Assembly: GCA_029851415.1 (NCBI GenBank)
Contig: CM056743.1
Span: forward strand, 63,828,186 to 63,892,185
DNA from: Eretmocerus hayati
Taxonomy: Eukaryota; Arthropoda; Insecta; Hymenoptera; Aphelinidae
Direction of reading: 5' to 3'
Length of the DNA stretch: 64,000 bases
Shown here: positions 54,853 through 64,000 of the stretch, piece after piece
How positions within the stretch are numbered: the first letter of the stretch is position 1
Layout of the letters: each line of letters opens with the position of its first letter
Notes under the pieces: model-generated
What the model saw: only the letters and a program-made list of their open reading frames with translations
Told to the model about the DNA's origin: nothing
Databases searched by the model: none
Program-made: the position numbers and the translations under genes

Positions 54853-55307
54853 ATTGGAGCATGAGCTCTTGAGCTGGTCAAATGGCAGTGGAATCGGTTT
54901 GGTATTTTCCTGGATTCGGGAGGTGGAAGTACAACACACTAGATTCATAGAATGAATCTTTAATGACTGAAAAAGTGTGGTACACTGGTTGGAAAATAGA
55001 ATGGTCGCGTGACAAAAGAGTGAATAAAAAAGGGGGCACCGGCGCGAGCGCAAAGCGCGCGTAATTAGACTGAGTGCGGACAATAAGAGCTGTCCGCACG
55101 ACGATCCTAGCGCAACTGAACTCTACTGATCCGCAAGGAGAGCGCGAGAGGGCAGTGACAAAGAGAGCCGTTGAGATCGGCTGTTCGGGGAACTTAAATA
55201 TGATTGGTGCTCAATTGACACCTGACATAATTTTAGTTTGGTCTCTTTTCATTTTAACTGCTCGCTCGCTTTCGACTCCCGGGCTTGGATACACTGGTAT
55301 TCGAACA
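54853..55307 (-). repeat. BEL 5' LTR
   Basis: 455 bp, diverged from the left LTR. The last base pair of its coding-strand end is changed (plus strand starts TATTGG). Confidence 0.9.
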
Positions 55308-55883
55308 GTCCGGTCAATGCACTATCCCTAACCCACAGTTTCGTTGTCCAGTGGAATAAGTCTTCCTCCTAAACCACGTAATTTAGGACTATTTTCATGA
55401 CCCTGTTCCTAAGGTTACAATCATAGCGGCCAATCCCATCCGAGTGTCAACTTTTCAAGAATGCTTTTCGACGTAAAATTTGACGAGGAACCCGATAAAA
55501 ATATTGAATTCGAGATAAGATCTGACTGAAGGGCCAAAAAAACGTTTTTATGCAGAAAAACTACTTTTTTGAGGTTATGTTGACCCTTTCGTGATTTGAG
55601 AGTATTTTTTTCGTAAAATTCAGCTTCTTTCACGTCGAAATATGTGTTTGAGAGGAATTTTCTAATGGATCTTACATACGTAAAAAATCAATCAAGAAAT
55701 GAAAAAGTCGATTTTTTTGCAAATTTTAAAAACGAAAATAGCGCGTCAAGTCCGCACAGATGAATTTTGGGACGTATAAAATATGCTCTTTATCTTCTTT
55801 CATCATGTATAACATGTACCTAAAGTTACAGAAAAATCCCTGACCATCGACCAGTAACTTGGTGATAATAAGAAGAATGACTC
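55308..55883 (-). repeat. Element I right arm, outer part
   Basis: Inverse of 45090 to about 45665, starting after the BEL element and ending GAAGAATGACTC. Confidence 0.85.
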
Positions 55884-56020
55884 TTACACATCAGGATATG
55901 AAATGGTTTACGATTAGGTTTTATCTTTTTTGAGTAAAATTTGTTCACAGTCATCAGAAAATTATTTTCTATATTCTCTAACAACTCAACCAAGGTGTTG
56001 TATTTGATCCTTCTTCATTG

Positions 56021-56440
56021 TCAATACATACATCTTTGAGCTGGGCCCGTAGCTCTTTCAGAGGTATCATCAACTACTTCCAAGTTTCTGACTACATGTA
56101 AATTTTCTAAATATTTCCCATTAGGAAACCATGAACCACTGTCTGTCTCCAAGAAAGATTTATCCAAATGTAAGCGGTCAGAGAATTTCCTTGAATCAGA
56201 GTTGATGAAGTATTCGATGCCTTTCGAGGCCAAGTTCTCGAAATCTAACTGACCTCTCAGGTGAAATCGTTTTGGAGGGACAGTCGTGTTTGAACCAGAA
56301 TTGAAACTTGGAGCTTCCACCATCAATTTTTTGGTCTGCACTGTGAGAGTTTGGTCGAAGGAAGCCAAGGCACATGCCTCGGATATTATGCCCTTAAATG
56401 ATTTCGAATCTTCTCCAGAGCTCTTCGAGCCTTGTCCCGA
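56021..56440 (-). pseudogene. Possible protein fragment, unrecognised
   Basis: An open frame of about 140 codons from just after a TGA near 56440 to the stop at 56021, with protein-like composition (KRFHLRGQLDFENLASKG, FLETDSGSWFPNG, LEVVDDTSERA). The usual start call is a TTG. I do not recognise the family. The ending vaguely recalls V-V-N-D-x-A-E-R patterns in uncharacterised arthropod proteins, possibly transposon-derived, but this is memory only. It may be an exon or a fossil. Confidence 0.35.
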
Positions 56441-56565
56441 TCAACACTTTGATAAAGGAAAAGTTTTTTTATGAGATTTAAGTCATCTTTGAGGGCCTCG
56501 AGAACCAGAGGAGCAGAAAACCAAACCCTGATTTAAAGAAATACAATGAATTGGCATACTTCAAA

Positions 56566-56765
56566 TAGCTTTTGATAGAATTTCAATTGATCGGCTTTTG
56601 CCAGGAGCATTGTGTCAACAAATTTTGCTGACTCATGTCATAGATCGAGTTGAATTACTTCAACTCGAACTATGCGCCTCCAAGCCTCGTATGGTTGCGA
56701 GGTTAACTTGGAGGATTTTGATGGAAAGAAAGGTGAGAAGAGACATATGAAAAAATTTTGACTCT
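56566..56765 (+). repeat. Partial copy of palindrome J
   Basis: From GATAGAATTTCAATTGATCG to AGAGACATATG, about 95% like the inverse of 57200-57378. It represents one arm plus the loop of J. Confidence 0.8.
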
Positions 56766-57030
56766 AAGCTAGATTACAGTGCGTTTCGCCATTCCTCGTC
56801 AGATCTGGCTTGTCAAAGGGACAGACGATCTGCCAAGGTTAGTCCCCGACGCACTTGGCCTAAGCGGCCGAACGTCGAGCTCTTAAACGGCTTTATATAT
56901 GAAAGTCTTACCTGCGCAAGCGCTTGCAAGAAAGATGATTTTAACCCGCTATTTCCATTTGAAATCGACTCGACAGATTTCCAGCCTACTGTCGGATATA
57001 TATCAAACTAATATTTGTGTTCGATCGATA

Positions 57031-57418
57031 CGATCAAGCACTGTATTTATCACTGGCGGGAATTACAAATGATAGAATTTCAATTGATCGGCTTTTGCCA
57101 GTAGCATTGTGTCAACAAATTTTGCTGACTCATGTCATAGATCGAGTTGAATTACTTCAACTCGAACTATGCATCTAACTCGACATATGGAAAAAAATTT
57201 TCCATATGTCTCTTCTCACCCTTCTTTCCATCAAAATCCTCCAAGTTAACCTCGCAACCATACGAAGCTTGGAGGTGCATAGTTCGAGTTGAAGTAATTC
57301 AACTCGATCTATGACATGAGTCAACAAAATTTGTTGACACAATGCTACTGGCAAAAGCCGATCAATTGAAATTCTATCATTTGTAATTCCCGCCAGTCAT
57401 AAATACAGTGCTTGATCG
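57031..57418. repeat. Palindrome J: 388-bp foldback repeat
   Basis: Arms 57031-57176 and 57276-57418 are inverted and nearly identical (tips CGATCAAGCACTGTATTTAT). A loop of about 100 bp itself contains a hairpin (CATATGGAAAAAAATTTTCC) and a GAGTTGAATTACTTCAACTC palindrome recurs in each arm. Looks like a MITE; no TSD resolved. Confidence 0.8.
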
Positions 57419-57439
57419 CAGGGTTTGTACCTAAACTTA

Positions 57440-57895
57440 TGTTTCGTTTAGTTTCGATAACCTTCAACGAAACTGAGAGGGAATTTTGTTTTGTTTCGTT
57501 CTCCAAAAAACATGATCGAAATACCAGAATTACGTTTCGTTCATCTGATAAACGAAACTAGACATAATTATTGACTTCCGATAACGTATTTCATTTCGTT
57601 TATCAGAAACTAAACTAAACGAGAACGAAATATAAATTGGTAAGAAACGGAACGGAACTCAACAATAATTTCGTTGGGAAAAACGGGACGCAACGTTAGT
57701 CTTCCATAACTTCGTTCTTGACAAACGAAACTGAACGAAAATTTCGTTAGGATCGTAGAAAACGAAACGAAACTCAACTATAGTTTCGTTGGGAAAAACG
57801 AAACGAAACGTTAATCTCCTTTGATTTCGTTTTCGTTAAACGAGACTAAACAATAATTTTGTTGAAAGAACGAAACGAAACGCAACTGATTCAAA
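57440..57895. repeat. AACGAAAC / GTTTCGTT motif repeat
   Basis: About 25 occurrences or near-occurrences of AACGAAAC on either strand in 450 bp. A longer unit (…TTTCGTTGGGAAAAACG…) recurs at about 57670 and 57783. No coding signal. Confidence 0.8.
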
Positions 57896-59220
57896 GTTAG
57901 TTTTTTTCTCAACGATGGTGAACGTAAGCGAGACGTATGGGTACGAATATAAACGTGAACATGCATCTTGGGCCGGCAACTCTTCGTTGCCAGCCCAAGA
58001 GCTGAGACAAGAGCAGAGTACTCTTATACATGTGAGGTTCTGAAAAAACTGTAAAAGAAATATTGTTGAAGTGATAGATATCCGAAACAGTCTAACACCT
58101 TGCACTGCCTTGCAGTAGCACCGATATAATTGCACCCAGACTTGCGCATGTGATCCTAACCAATCCTAACCTGTTATGGACGTGACGACGAGTCAGAGCT
58201 GAGGAGAGCTGAGTTCGGCCCGAAGCCCAGCCCAGCGTGCAGCCCAGTTCTCGAGTGAAACTAGAGCTAGCTAGCCCGCAGCTTGGATGACGGGGGGGGG
58301 CTAGTTATGTTAGAGCCTCGGCAAGAAGTTTCCGCGCCTGTCCGCAGTCCACGTGACCGCGAAAAAATTCATTGGAAGCAATGGGCGTGGAGCGCGCATG
58401 CGCAGGCATTGGAGCAATCCGCGGGCAGACCTTTCCCACTCTTTTCATTACTTCCCACGTATTTTTTTTGCGGCCGCGCGGTTTGCGAACAGGCGCGGAA
58501 ACTTATAGTTGAGGTGCTGAGCCAGCCGCTTGGTGGCGCTCGTACTGGATGACATGTGTATGAACTAGCGTATGCGCATGTGTGTACACAAACAACACAG
58601 AGCGCTGAATAAGAGGCTCAAATACGCTCTTGCACTGGAATTTACGGAAGCCCGTATGGACACATTGTGAGCTGCTCATGAATGTACGAAATAACTCGGT
58701 TCGATTAGCAGTTTGAGCGAGTGAGTCGCTCGCTTGCTGCGACGTTTTTCGCGGCATCAACGTGGGCGACTCATTTGCTCGCGCAGGCGGCCTGCTATAC
58801 ATAGAGAGCAACTCTTCACAATTACAGATCCGAAGAGCCGGGGTTCGAGCCTCACCCAGGGCAAATTTCTTTTCATTTTTCTCATCTCCACGTAGCAGGT
58901 GGATGTTAGAGGCAAATAAACTTATCAGCTGAGACTGTCGGATAGTGAGTGTACCCATTAATGCCCACCTGGAGTTCTGTAATTCTCTACTTCTAACGCA
59001 TCTTGATATTTTTCGCTTGCACTCGTTTCGGAGCTCATTTTGGAAATTTCCACAACATTTGAGTTGTATTCATAATGCCAAGTGAGATGAATTCAATTGT
59101 TTGGATGGCAAATGAAGAAAAGCGCCCTGTGAGATCGCGAGGGGGTTTTCAACAGGGTCCGTTCTCACACATCCTTATATCTTGCTCAAAATCATAATCA
59201 TACCCGTATTATATATTTTT
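57896..59220. other. Unassigned stretch
   Basis: Contains a GC-rich segment (58190-58520) with a G tract (58291-58299) and an ATG-started frame at 58503-58958 (minus) without motifs. No gene recognised. Confidence 0.3.
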
Positions 59221-59224
59221 TATT

Positions 59225-61581
59225 CTATCTTTTTTTTTATTAATATATACGGGCAGTACTTCCCTCATTTCAGTGTTACACAAATTAGTACGATATAGAA
59301 AATATCTTTATATCCAAAATATTTATATATATACGATTATTATAACTAGGGTGCAAGGATAATCCGAATAATCAATTTCGGTGAATTATTCTAACTCACG
59401 TGTTAGAATATCATAGAGATTAGAAGATTCAAGTGACAAGAGCAGAGAGGACTTGAATGATTCGAGTGCTTCTTGATTCCTTATCTCCAAGGGAAGACGA
59501 TTCCAATAACGCCTGAGTCTATCAGTAGTAGAACTATGAACCCAATTAGAATTGTTGAAGACTTGTTTCACCGTTTTAATGGAGCGCAACTCATACTCAA
59601 CAACTCTTCCAGTGAATAAAGCATTTGCTTGTACGCTAGAGAAAAGTTCGTTTTTCATTTTGAATGCAGTAACACAATCAAGAAAGCAATGACGTATTGC
59701 TAGTTCAGATAAATTGAATTTTTCTCGAACAGGAGAATACTCATGATCTGTGGAATGCATTGGGTTTTTATCCTTATAACTCAAGTAGCGAAGCATTCTG
59801 TTTTGAATTCTTTCTAATTTAATTCAGGTCTGTTTCGTATTAGGTGCCCAAATGTTCGACCCATAAGTCAATATAGGAATAACAAGGGCTTTATACAAAT
59901 AAGCAATAGATTAAGGATTTGTAAAATCAGATGTCGATCGCCTCAAGGACCCAATAACTTTTGAAGAATTCTTTGAAATTGTGTCAATGTGTTCATCGAA
60001 TTTAAGACTCGAATCAAATATGATTCCAAGATCGGAGATGCAATCAACACGCGCAATTCCTACATCATCAAGTTGGTACTGATAATTCATAGTTTGTTTG
60101 GATCTTGAGAAAGATATTATAGCACATTTTTCCTCATTTATACCCAAACCATTACTATTGGCCCAATCATTCAGCAAAGAAAGAGCTTTCTGTAGACGAC
60201 TAGCATCAAGTGGGGACTTGATAGTGGAGAATATTTTTACATCATCAGCGTAAATGAGAATCTGAATTTGTGGCATCTTCTCTACTATGTCATTTATAAA
60301 TATTATGAACAAGATTGGGCCTAGATGTGACCCTTGTTGTACACCTGATAGAGATTCAAAGGATTTCGAAACGAAGTTTGATACTCTTACAGCTAATTTT
60401 CTCTCAGATAGATATGATTCAAACCACTCAAGTAACTTCCCATTAATTCCAAAATTTCTGAGTTTACTTGATAAACGAGAGTGATTCACTGAATCAAACG
60501 CCTCAGAAAAATCAATGTAAATAGAATCAACTTGCTCGTAGTTACTTAAGCTTTTCGTTAAGAAGTCTTGGTAAAGGATGAGGTTAGTTATCGTTGATTT
60601 CCCTTTTAGAAATCCATGCTGATTTTGAACTATCTTGCCCATAAGAAAAACAGACAATTGATTTGCTACAAATGCATCGAATAGTTTTGCTAGACAGCTA
60701 AGAATAGAAATGGGCCTGTAATTTTCTATATTATGCTCATCTCCATTTTTAAATACAGGTTGGACAAATGCTAACTTCCAGGTACATGGAAAAGTTCCTT
60801 TCTCTAATGATTTGTTGAAGATTTCAAGGACGGTTTCTCTGATACTAGACCAGCAGTTTTTTACAAAGAAAGCAGGGATCCCATCAGGGCCTGGTTATGT
60901 ATTATCATCTAGATTCTTAACAAGACAGTCGAGTTCATCTTGTAGAATGGTAATGGAATGGAGCCTTTCTTCACATTCTAATTCTGCTAATTGATCTAAC
61001 GAGCTACTTTTATCAAACGAACTAAAGTGTTCAGAGGAGAGATTAGCGATACTCGAGCCTGTTCTAGCAGATTTCTTTTGGAAATACATATCATTAGGAA
61101 GACTATTCGTTTTCTTTAAATTTTTCGTATATGCCCAAAACTGTCTCAAATTACCTTTCAAATTGCTTTCAACTGATTTCAAATATTCAGCATATTTCTT
61201 CCGTGGAATTCTGATGCATTGGGCACGTGCTTTTTTGAATGCAATGTGATCATCCAAGGAATCACTCTCCTTCCAAATTTTATGGAGTTTCTTTCTCTCA
61301 AATATCAAAGATTTCAATTCGTGGTCATACCATTTCGGAAAATTGGAGTGGATGACTTTCTTGAACGGGACGTTATCTTTGATAACTGTATTCAAAGTTT
61401 CATTCAATGCTTCCACACAGACATTCACACACTCATGACCCGTTACCAAACTCCAATCAACTTCTTCCAGTACATTACAGATTTTAGCAAAGTCCGCAGA
61501 CCTATAATCGAACTGAACACTGCTTTCACTGAGAAAAGAGAAGAGAAGAAAGAATATATGGGCGTTTTCGCCCAAACTCAC
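59225..61581 (-). mobile_element. Element K: decayed Jockey-like non-LTR retrotransposon, 5'-truncated
   Basis: RT-bearing fragment with an A-rich 3' end (T run at about 59230-59240 on the plus strand). It lacks a recognisable endonuclease. Unlike the elements of region 1, no GA tract is next to it, so it belongs to a different, untargeted family. Confidence 0.8.
59386..61581 (-). pseudogene. Element K RT, three in-frame stops
   Basis: One frame throughout, interrupted by stops at 60895, 59911 and about 59823. Segments: linker (YRSADFAKICNVLEEVDWSL), RT (YRPISILSCLAKLF, QHGFLKGKSTITNLI, YIDFSEAFDSVNHSRL, GVQQGSHLGPILF, YADDVKIF) and the C-terminal region (LERIQNRMLRYLSYKD, RLRRYWNRLPLEIRNQEA). 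RT motifs are intact apart from the nonsense codons. Jockey-like is my best placement. Confidence 0.82.
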
Positions 61582-62160
61582 TCATTCATGTCCACAAATC
61601 TGGGGATTGGTGATTGATTCTCCGCGTGTTTCTGCAAACTTTTCAAATTCGTTTTTGCCACGGTTGTATAATTTTCGTATATGAACTGCCGATTGAGGTG
61701 CATCTGGAGTTGGGAAGTGATATAAACAAGAGTTTCAGGAGTTTCATGAGCGATTGTGAGAGATTCTGCAAAGAAGGGGTGACCAGGGCCCCTGCAAGAT
61801 TCCATTCTCTTTTGAGGGTACTTCGAGGTGAGAAACGTAGCAAAATTAGTTTGGTGAAGAATTTCGAACAGAGACCAGTTCACCCTTCTCAACACTGAGT
61901 TGTCTATTCAACTATTTCGCCGCATTTTGAATTCGAAATCACTTATCAAAAAGCGTGCGCGTGTCTTCCATTTCGACAGCAAAGTTCCGAATCAACCCAT
62001 CCAAATCTCCCTACACGTATTTTATCGATTCGTGGCATGAGAGTCTGAGTCATCTCTTGCTTTTTCGAAGGATGAGGGTGTAACGGTCGAAATAGCACCT
62101 GTGCGAGCTGTGATTTTTGAGGCCCTGCGTATATCCTCAGGCCCAGCGTCTGAGTAACCA
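61582..62160. other. Unassigned stretch
   Basis: A 105-codon frame (61578-61895, minus) without recognised motifs. It does not resemble an endonuclease. Confidence 0.3.
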
Positions 62161-62169
62161 ACCTACCTA

Positions 62170-62390
62170 TACAGCATGGAAACATTTCAGGAACGTTTCG
62201 GAAAACATCTCAGAAATATTTTACTGAAACATTTCTGAAATAATAGGTATGTCCGCGGCAGGAAATGTTTCTGAAAGCTTCCAAGGAAATATTTCCGGAA
62301 ACCTTCCTTCTGAAAAACCTTTCTATGTTTCAGTAATGTTTCAGAATTATTTCAGGAACGTTCCAGAGACATCACATTGAAATTTTTGCG
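62170..62390. repeat. GAAACATTTC / GGAAATATTTCC motif cluster (left block)
   Basis: Many short, partly palindromic motifs (AAACATTTCTGAAA, GGAAATATTTCC, CAGAATTATTTCAGG), spaced irregularly. Same motif type as the block at 63060-63360. Confidence 0.6.
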
Positions 62391-62620
62391 GGGATTCGAG
62401 ATAATGAATATTGCGACGACTGAGCAAAAAAATGCCATATTCAAATTGAGAGTATTTACATCCAGATTTGTTCTTTGACTATCAACCCTCCTGCGCACAA
62501 AGCCGAGTATACTCGTCCTAATAACATGGGATTCCCGTGTAAACTCTGCGCAAGGGGGTTAAACCCCTCGTAATTGTAATCAGTGGAGGTATGGATATGA
62601 TGTGATAATGCAGTACATCA

Positions 62621-62700
62621 GTGTCGCCGGTGGGTTTTGAACCCGCCATCTACGGATTACCAGTCTGCAACGCTGTTCACTGAGCTACTTACGTATTTGC
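62621..62700 (-). tRNA. tRNA-like sequence, Thr(GGT)-like, probably a pseudogene or SINE head
   Basis: The minus strand has an A-box-like TAGCTCAGTGA, a seven-base anticodon loop CTGGTAA (anticodon GGT) on an imperfect stem, and a B-box-like GGGTTCAAAACCC in a T arm with one mismatch. The acceptor strands do not pair, so this is not a functional tRNA gene. Confidence 0.4.
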
Positions 62701-63059
62701 ACGTAGTGGCTCAAAACGTTCATTTAGCTAGACGCAAGTATTAGTGATGTGGAAATGAGTGGGTGATTGAATTTCTTTCGTTTTTGGTGATTTGATACAC
62801 ACAATGAGGAATGTAATTCAAGTTTTTGATATGAAAATGGTAGATTTGTTCTCTTACGGACTTAGTGGGGAAGAAGACTGTCTACTGAAATAGGTGGAAT
62901 TCAGAGGAGAAGTAAGGGGAAGAAAATGAAACAAAATTTCAAGTCAGAGGTGGCGCAAAACTTCTCATTTTACCAAAACGAATCATGGAGATGCATCATA
63001 ATTATCGAGAACCTTTTAAAAATCATTCGGAAAGCACTCAGTGAGTCCAGAAGAGTCAA

Positions 63060-63360
63060 TCATTACGAGATTGCTCGAAAATTAATGTGCAACATTCCAC
63101 AAAAAATTTCAAACTCTTATCCATGGAATATTGCAATGAAATATTTCAGAAACCTTTTCAGAATCTTTCCAACAAATATTTCTGGAACACTTTGATCAAT
63201 GTTCCACGAAATATTTCTGCAAGAATCCTGGGAGAAATTATTGGAATATTGCGATGAAATATTCCGAAAACTTTTCCTGAAATGTTTTTTCGAGGTTTCT
63301 GCAATATCCCATTGGAATATTCCACTGAAACGTTTCCCTGAAACATTCCCATGCTGTGGT
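63060..63360. repeat. GAAATATTTC motif cluster (right block)
   Basis: Repeated GAAATATTCC, GAAATATTTC and GGAATATTGCAATGAAATATT-like motifs, spaced about 20-40 bp. Confidence 0.6.
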
Positions 63361-64000
63361 GGCAGGGGGAATCCTCCAATTTTTCCCTCAAATTACAATG
63401 TTTGACAGATTATTTTTCATAGGTTTCATGACTAAAATGCTCAGACCCCGAACCACGTACCTTTTTTTTGTAATGAGATTTCCAATAAAAATGAGAGGTT
63501 GTGAATCCTAACAGTGCAACCTAATTTTATTTTAGGTAGTTTTGTTCCACTTGAAATTGCGAGAAAATGTAGTGTCAAATGATCGGATCCGCGCGCGAGG
63601 AAAGGCCCTGAGTCGAAATCGTGGTTGCTGTATGTATTGCCAAAGATTAGGATGTAATCATCTTTGTCAGTTCTGTGAGCACCATTCTAACCCACTCATA
63701 CTGGTAATAAATGCTTATATCACGTGTCGAGCGCGCGAAAAACTTCATTCTTCGCGAGAACCTCACCTGCAGTATGGTTTTTGTGAAAAACAAAGTTTAG
63801 TAGGAGATGCATGTGCTTGTTTTAGGTTTGCACTCGTGGATTTGTGGAAATCCAAATATCCGGTTGGAAACAATTGCTTGCATCAATGTATGATCAGGAT
63901 TGATGGAATCGGCGCGGGAACTTCTCTACCTCAACTCTAATATTTTTGCGACCGATTTCAGAGCCAAATGTCACTTTCATGTATGTCAGATATAGGTGGA
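63361..64000. other. Unassigned right edge
   Basis: Cys-containing 132-codon frame at 63542-63940 (plus) without a recognised motif; nothing else seen. Confidence 0.3.

Larger units (their letters stand above)
47353..55307 (-). mobile_element. BEL/Pao LTR retrotransposon, 7,955 bp, decayed
   Basis: LTRs 47353-47806 and 54853-55307 (TGTTGGAGC…GAACA). The TSD GTCCG (47348-47352, 55308-55312) was generated inside the right arm of element I. It is read on the minus strand: 5' LTR (right), ~1.08-kb leader, one gag-pol frame (53773 to 48411), 3' LTR (left). The LTRs differ at many sites (about 10 in the first 70 bp, fewer further in), so it is much older than the Gypsy copy. The right LTR begins TATTGG instead of TGTTGG. 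Confidence 0.92.
45090..55883. mobile_element. Element I: foldback DNA element with ~1-kb inverted arms, split by BEL
   Basis: The left arm (45090-46065) is inverted at 46951-47352 plus 55308-55883; the right arm is interrupted by the BEL/Pao element. The tips read GAGTCATTCTT. The candidate TSD is TTAT (45086-45089) versus TTAC (55884-55887). The ~885-bp loop has no transposase. Without BEL the element is about 2.8 kb. The arms are roughly 80-85% alike by eye, so it is old. Confidence 0.85.

Noticed and set aside
58840..58860. GGTTCGAGCC as a tRNA or SINE B box on the plus strand
   Set aside because: No A box and no anticodon stem can be laid out upstream at the right spacing.
63542..63940. 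132-codon Cys-rich frame as a zinc protein
   Set aside because: Cysteine spacing fits no finger and there is no supporting context.

Overview
The window is arthropod-like nuclear DNA, probably from an insect, although nothing fixes the species. No intact host gene is recognisable. Nearly everything that can be named is a transposable element: CR1/Jockey-group and R1-like non-LTR retrotransposons, one Gypsy and one BEL/Pao LTR retrotransposon, and several DNA elements without a transposase, with microsatellites and foldback repeats between them.

Region 1 (1-38709) is a chain of non-LTR retrotransposons joined through remnants of one (GA)n microsatellite. The order is: element 1 (PHD-type ORF1 plus EN-RT, minus), element A (5'-truncated RT, minus), B1 (decayed R1-like, plus), C1 (EN-RT, minus), D (ORF1-only, minus), E (ORF1-only, minus), B2 (R1-like internal-deletion copy, plus), B3 (near-intact R1-like, plus) and C3 (5'-truncated EN-RT, minus). 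Every R1-like copy lies on the plus strand and every CR1-like copy in the chain on the minus strand. Each family therefore has one fixed orientation relative to the GA strand. This is the strongest biological signal in the window.

Element D is split by an 8.5 kb DNA transposon, F (17351-25825, TSD AATT). F is itself split by a full-length Gypsy element (18789-24528) with LTRs identical by eye, a tRNA-Pro-like primer site and a GGGAAAC frameshift heptamer directly before the gag stop. That makes three levels of nesting inside one microsatellite.

Region 2 (38710-45089) has no recognised gene. It holds a 1.9 kb element with inverted termini (H, TSD ATAT), a 148-bp tandem repeat, a foldback repeat and a 48-bp tandem repeat. 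Region 3 (45090-55883) is a foldback element (I) with inverted arms close to 1 kb, interrupted by an old, decayed BEL/Pao retrotransposon (47353-55307, TSD GTCCG). Region 4 (55884-64000) holds a possible protein fragment, a 390-bp palindrome, an AACGAAAC-motif repeat, a decayed Jockey-like RT element (K), a tRNA-like sequence and a diffuse GAAATATTTC-type repeat.

The elements look sequentially layered rather than cooperating. The exception is the ORF1-only family (D, E), which must use reverse transcriptase supplied in trans, most plausibly by a relative of the CR1-like families found in the same microsatellite.
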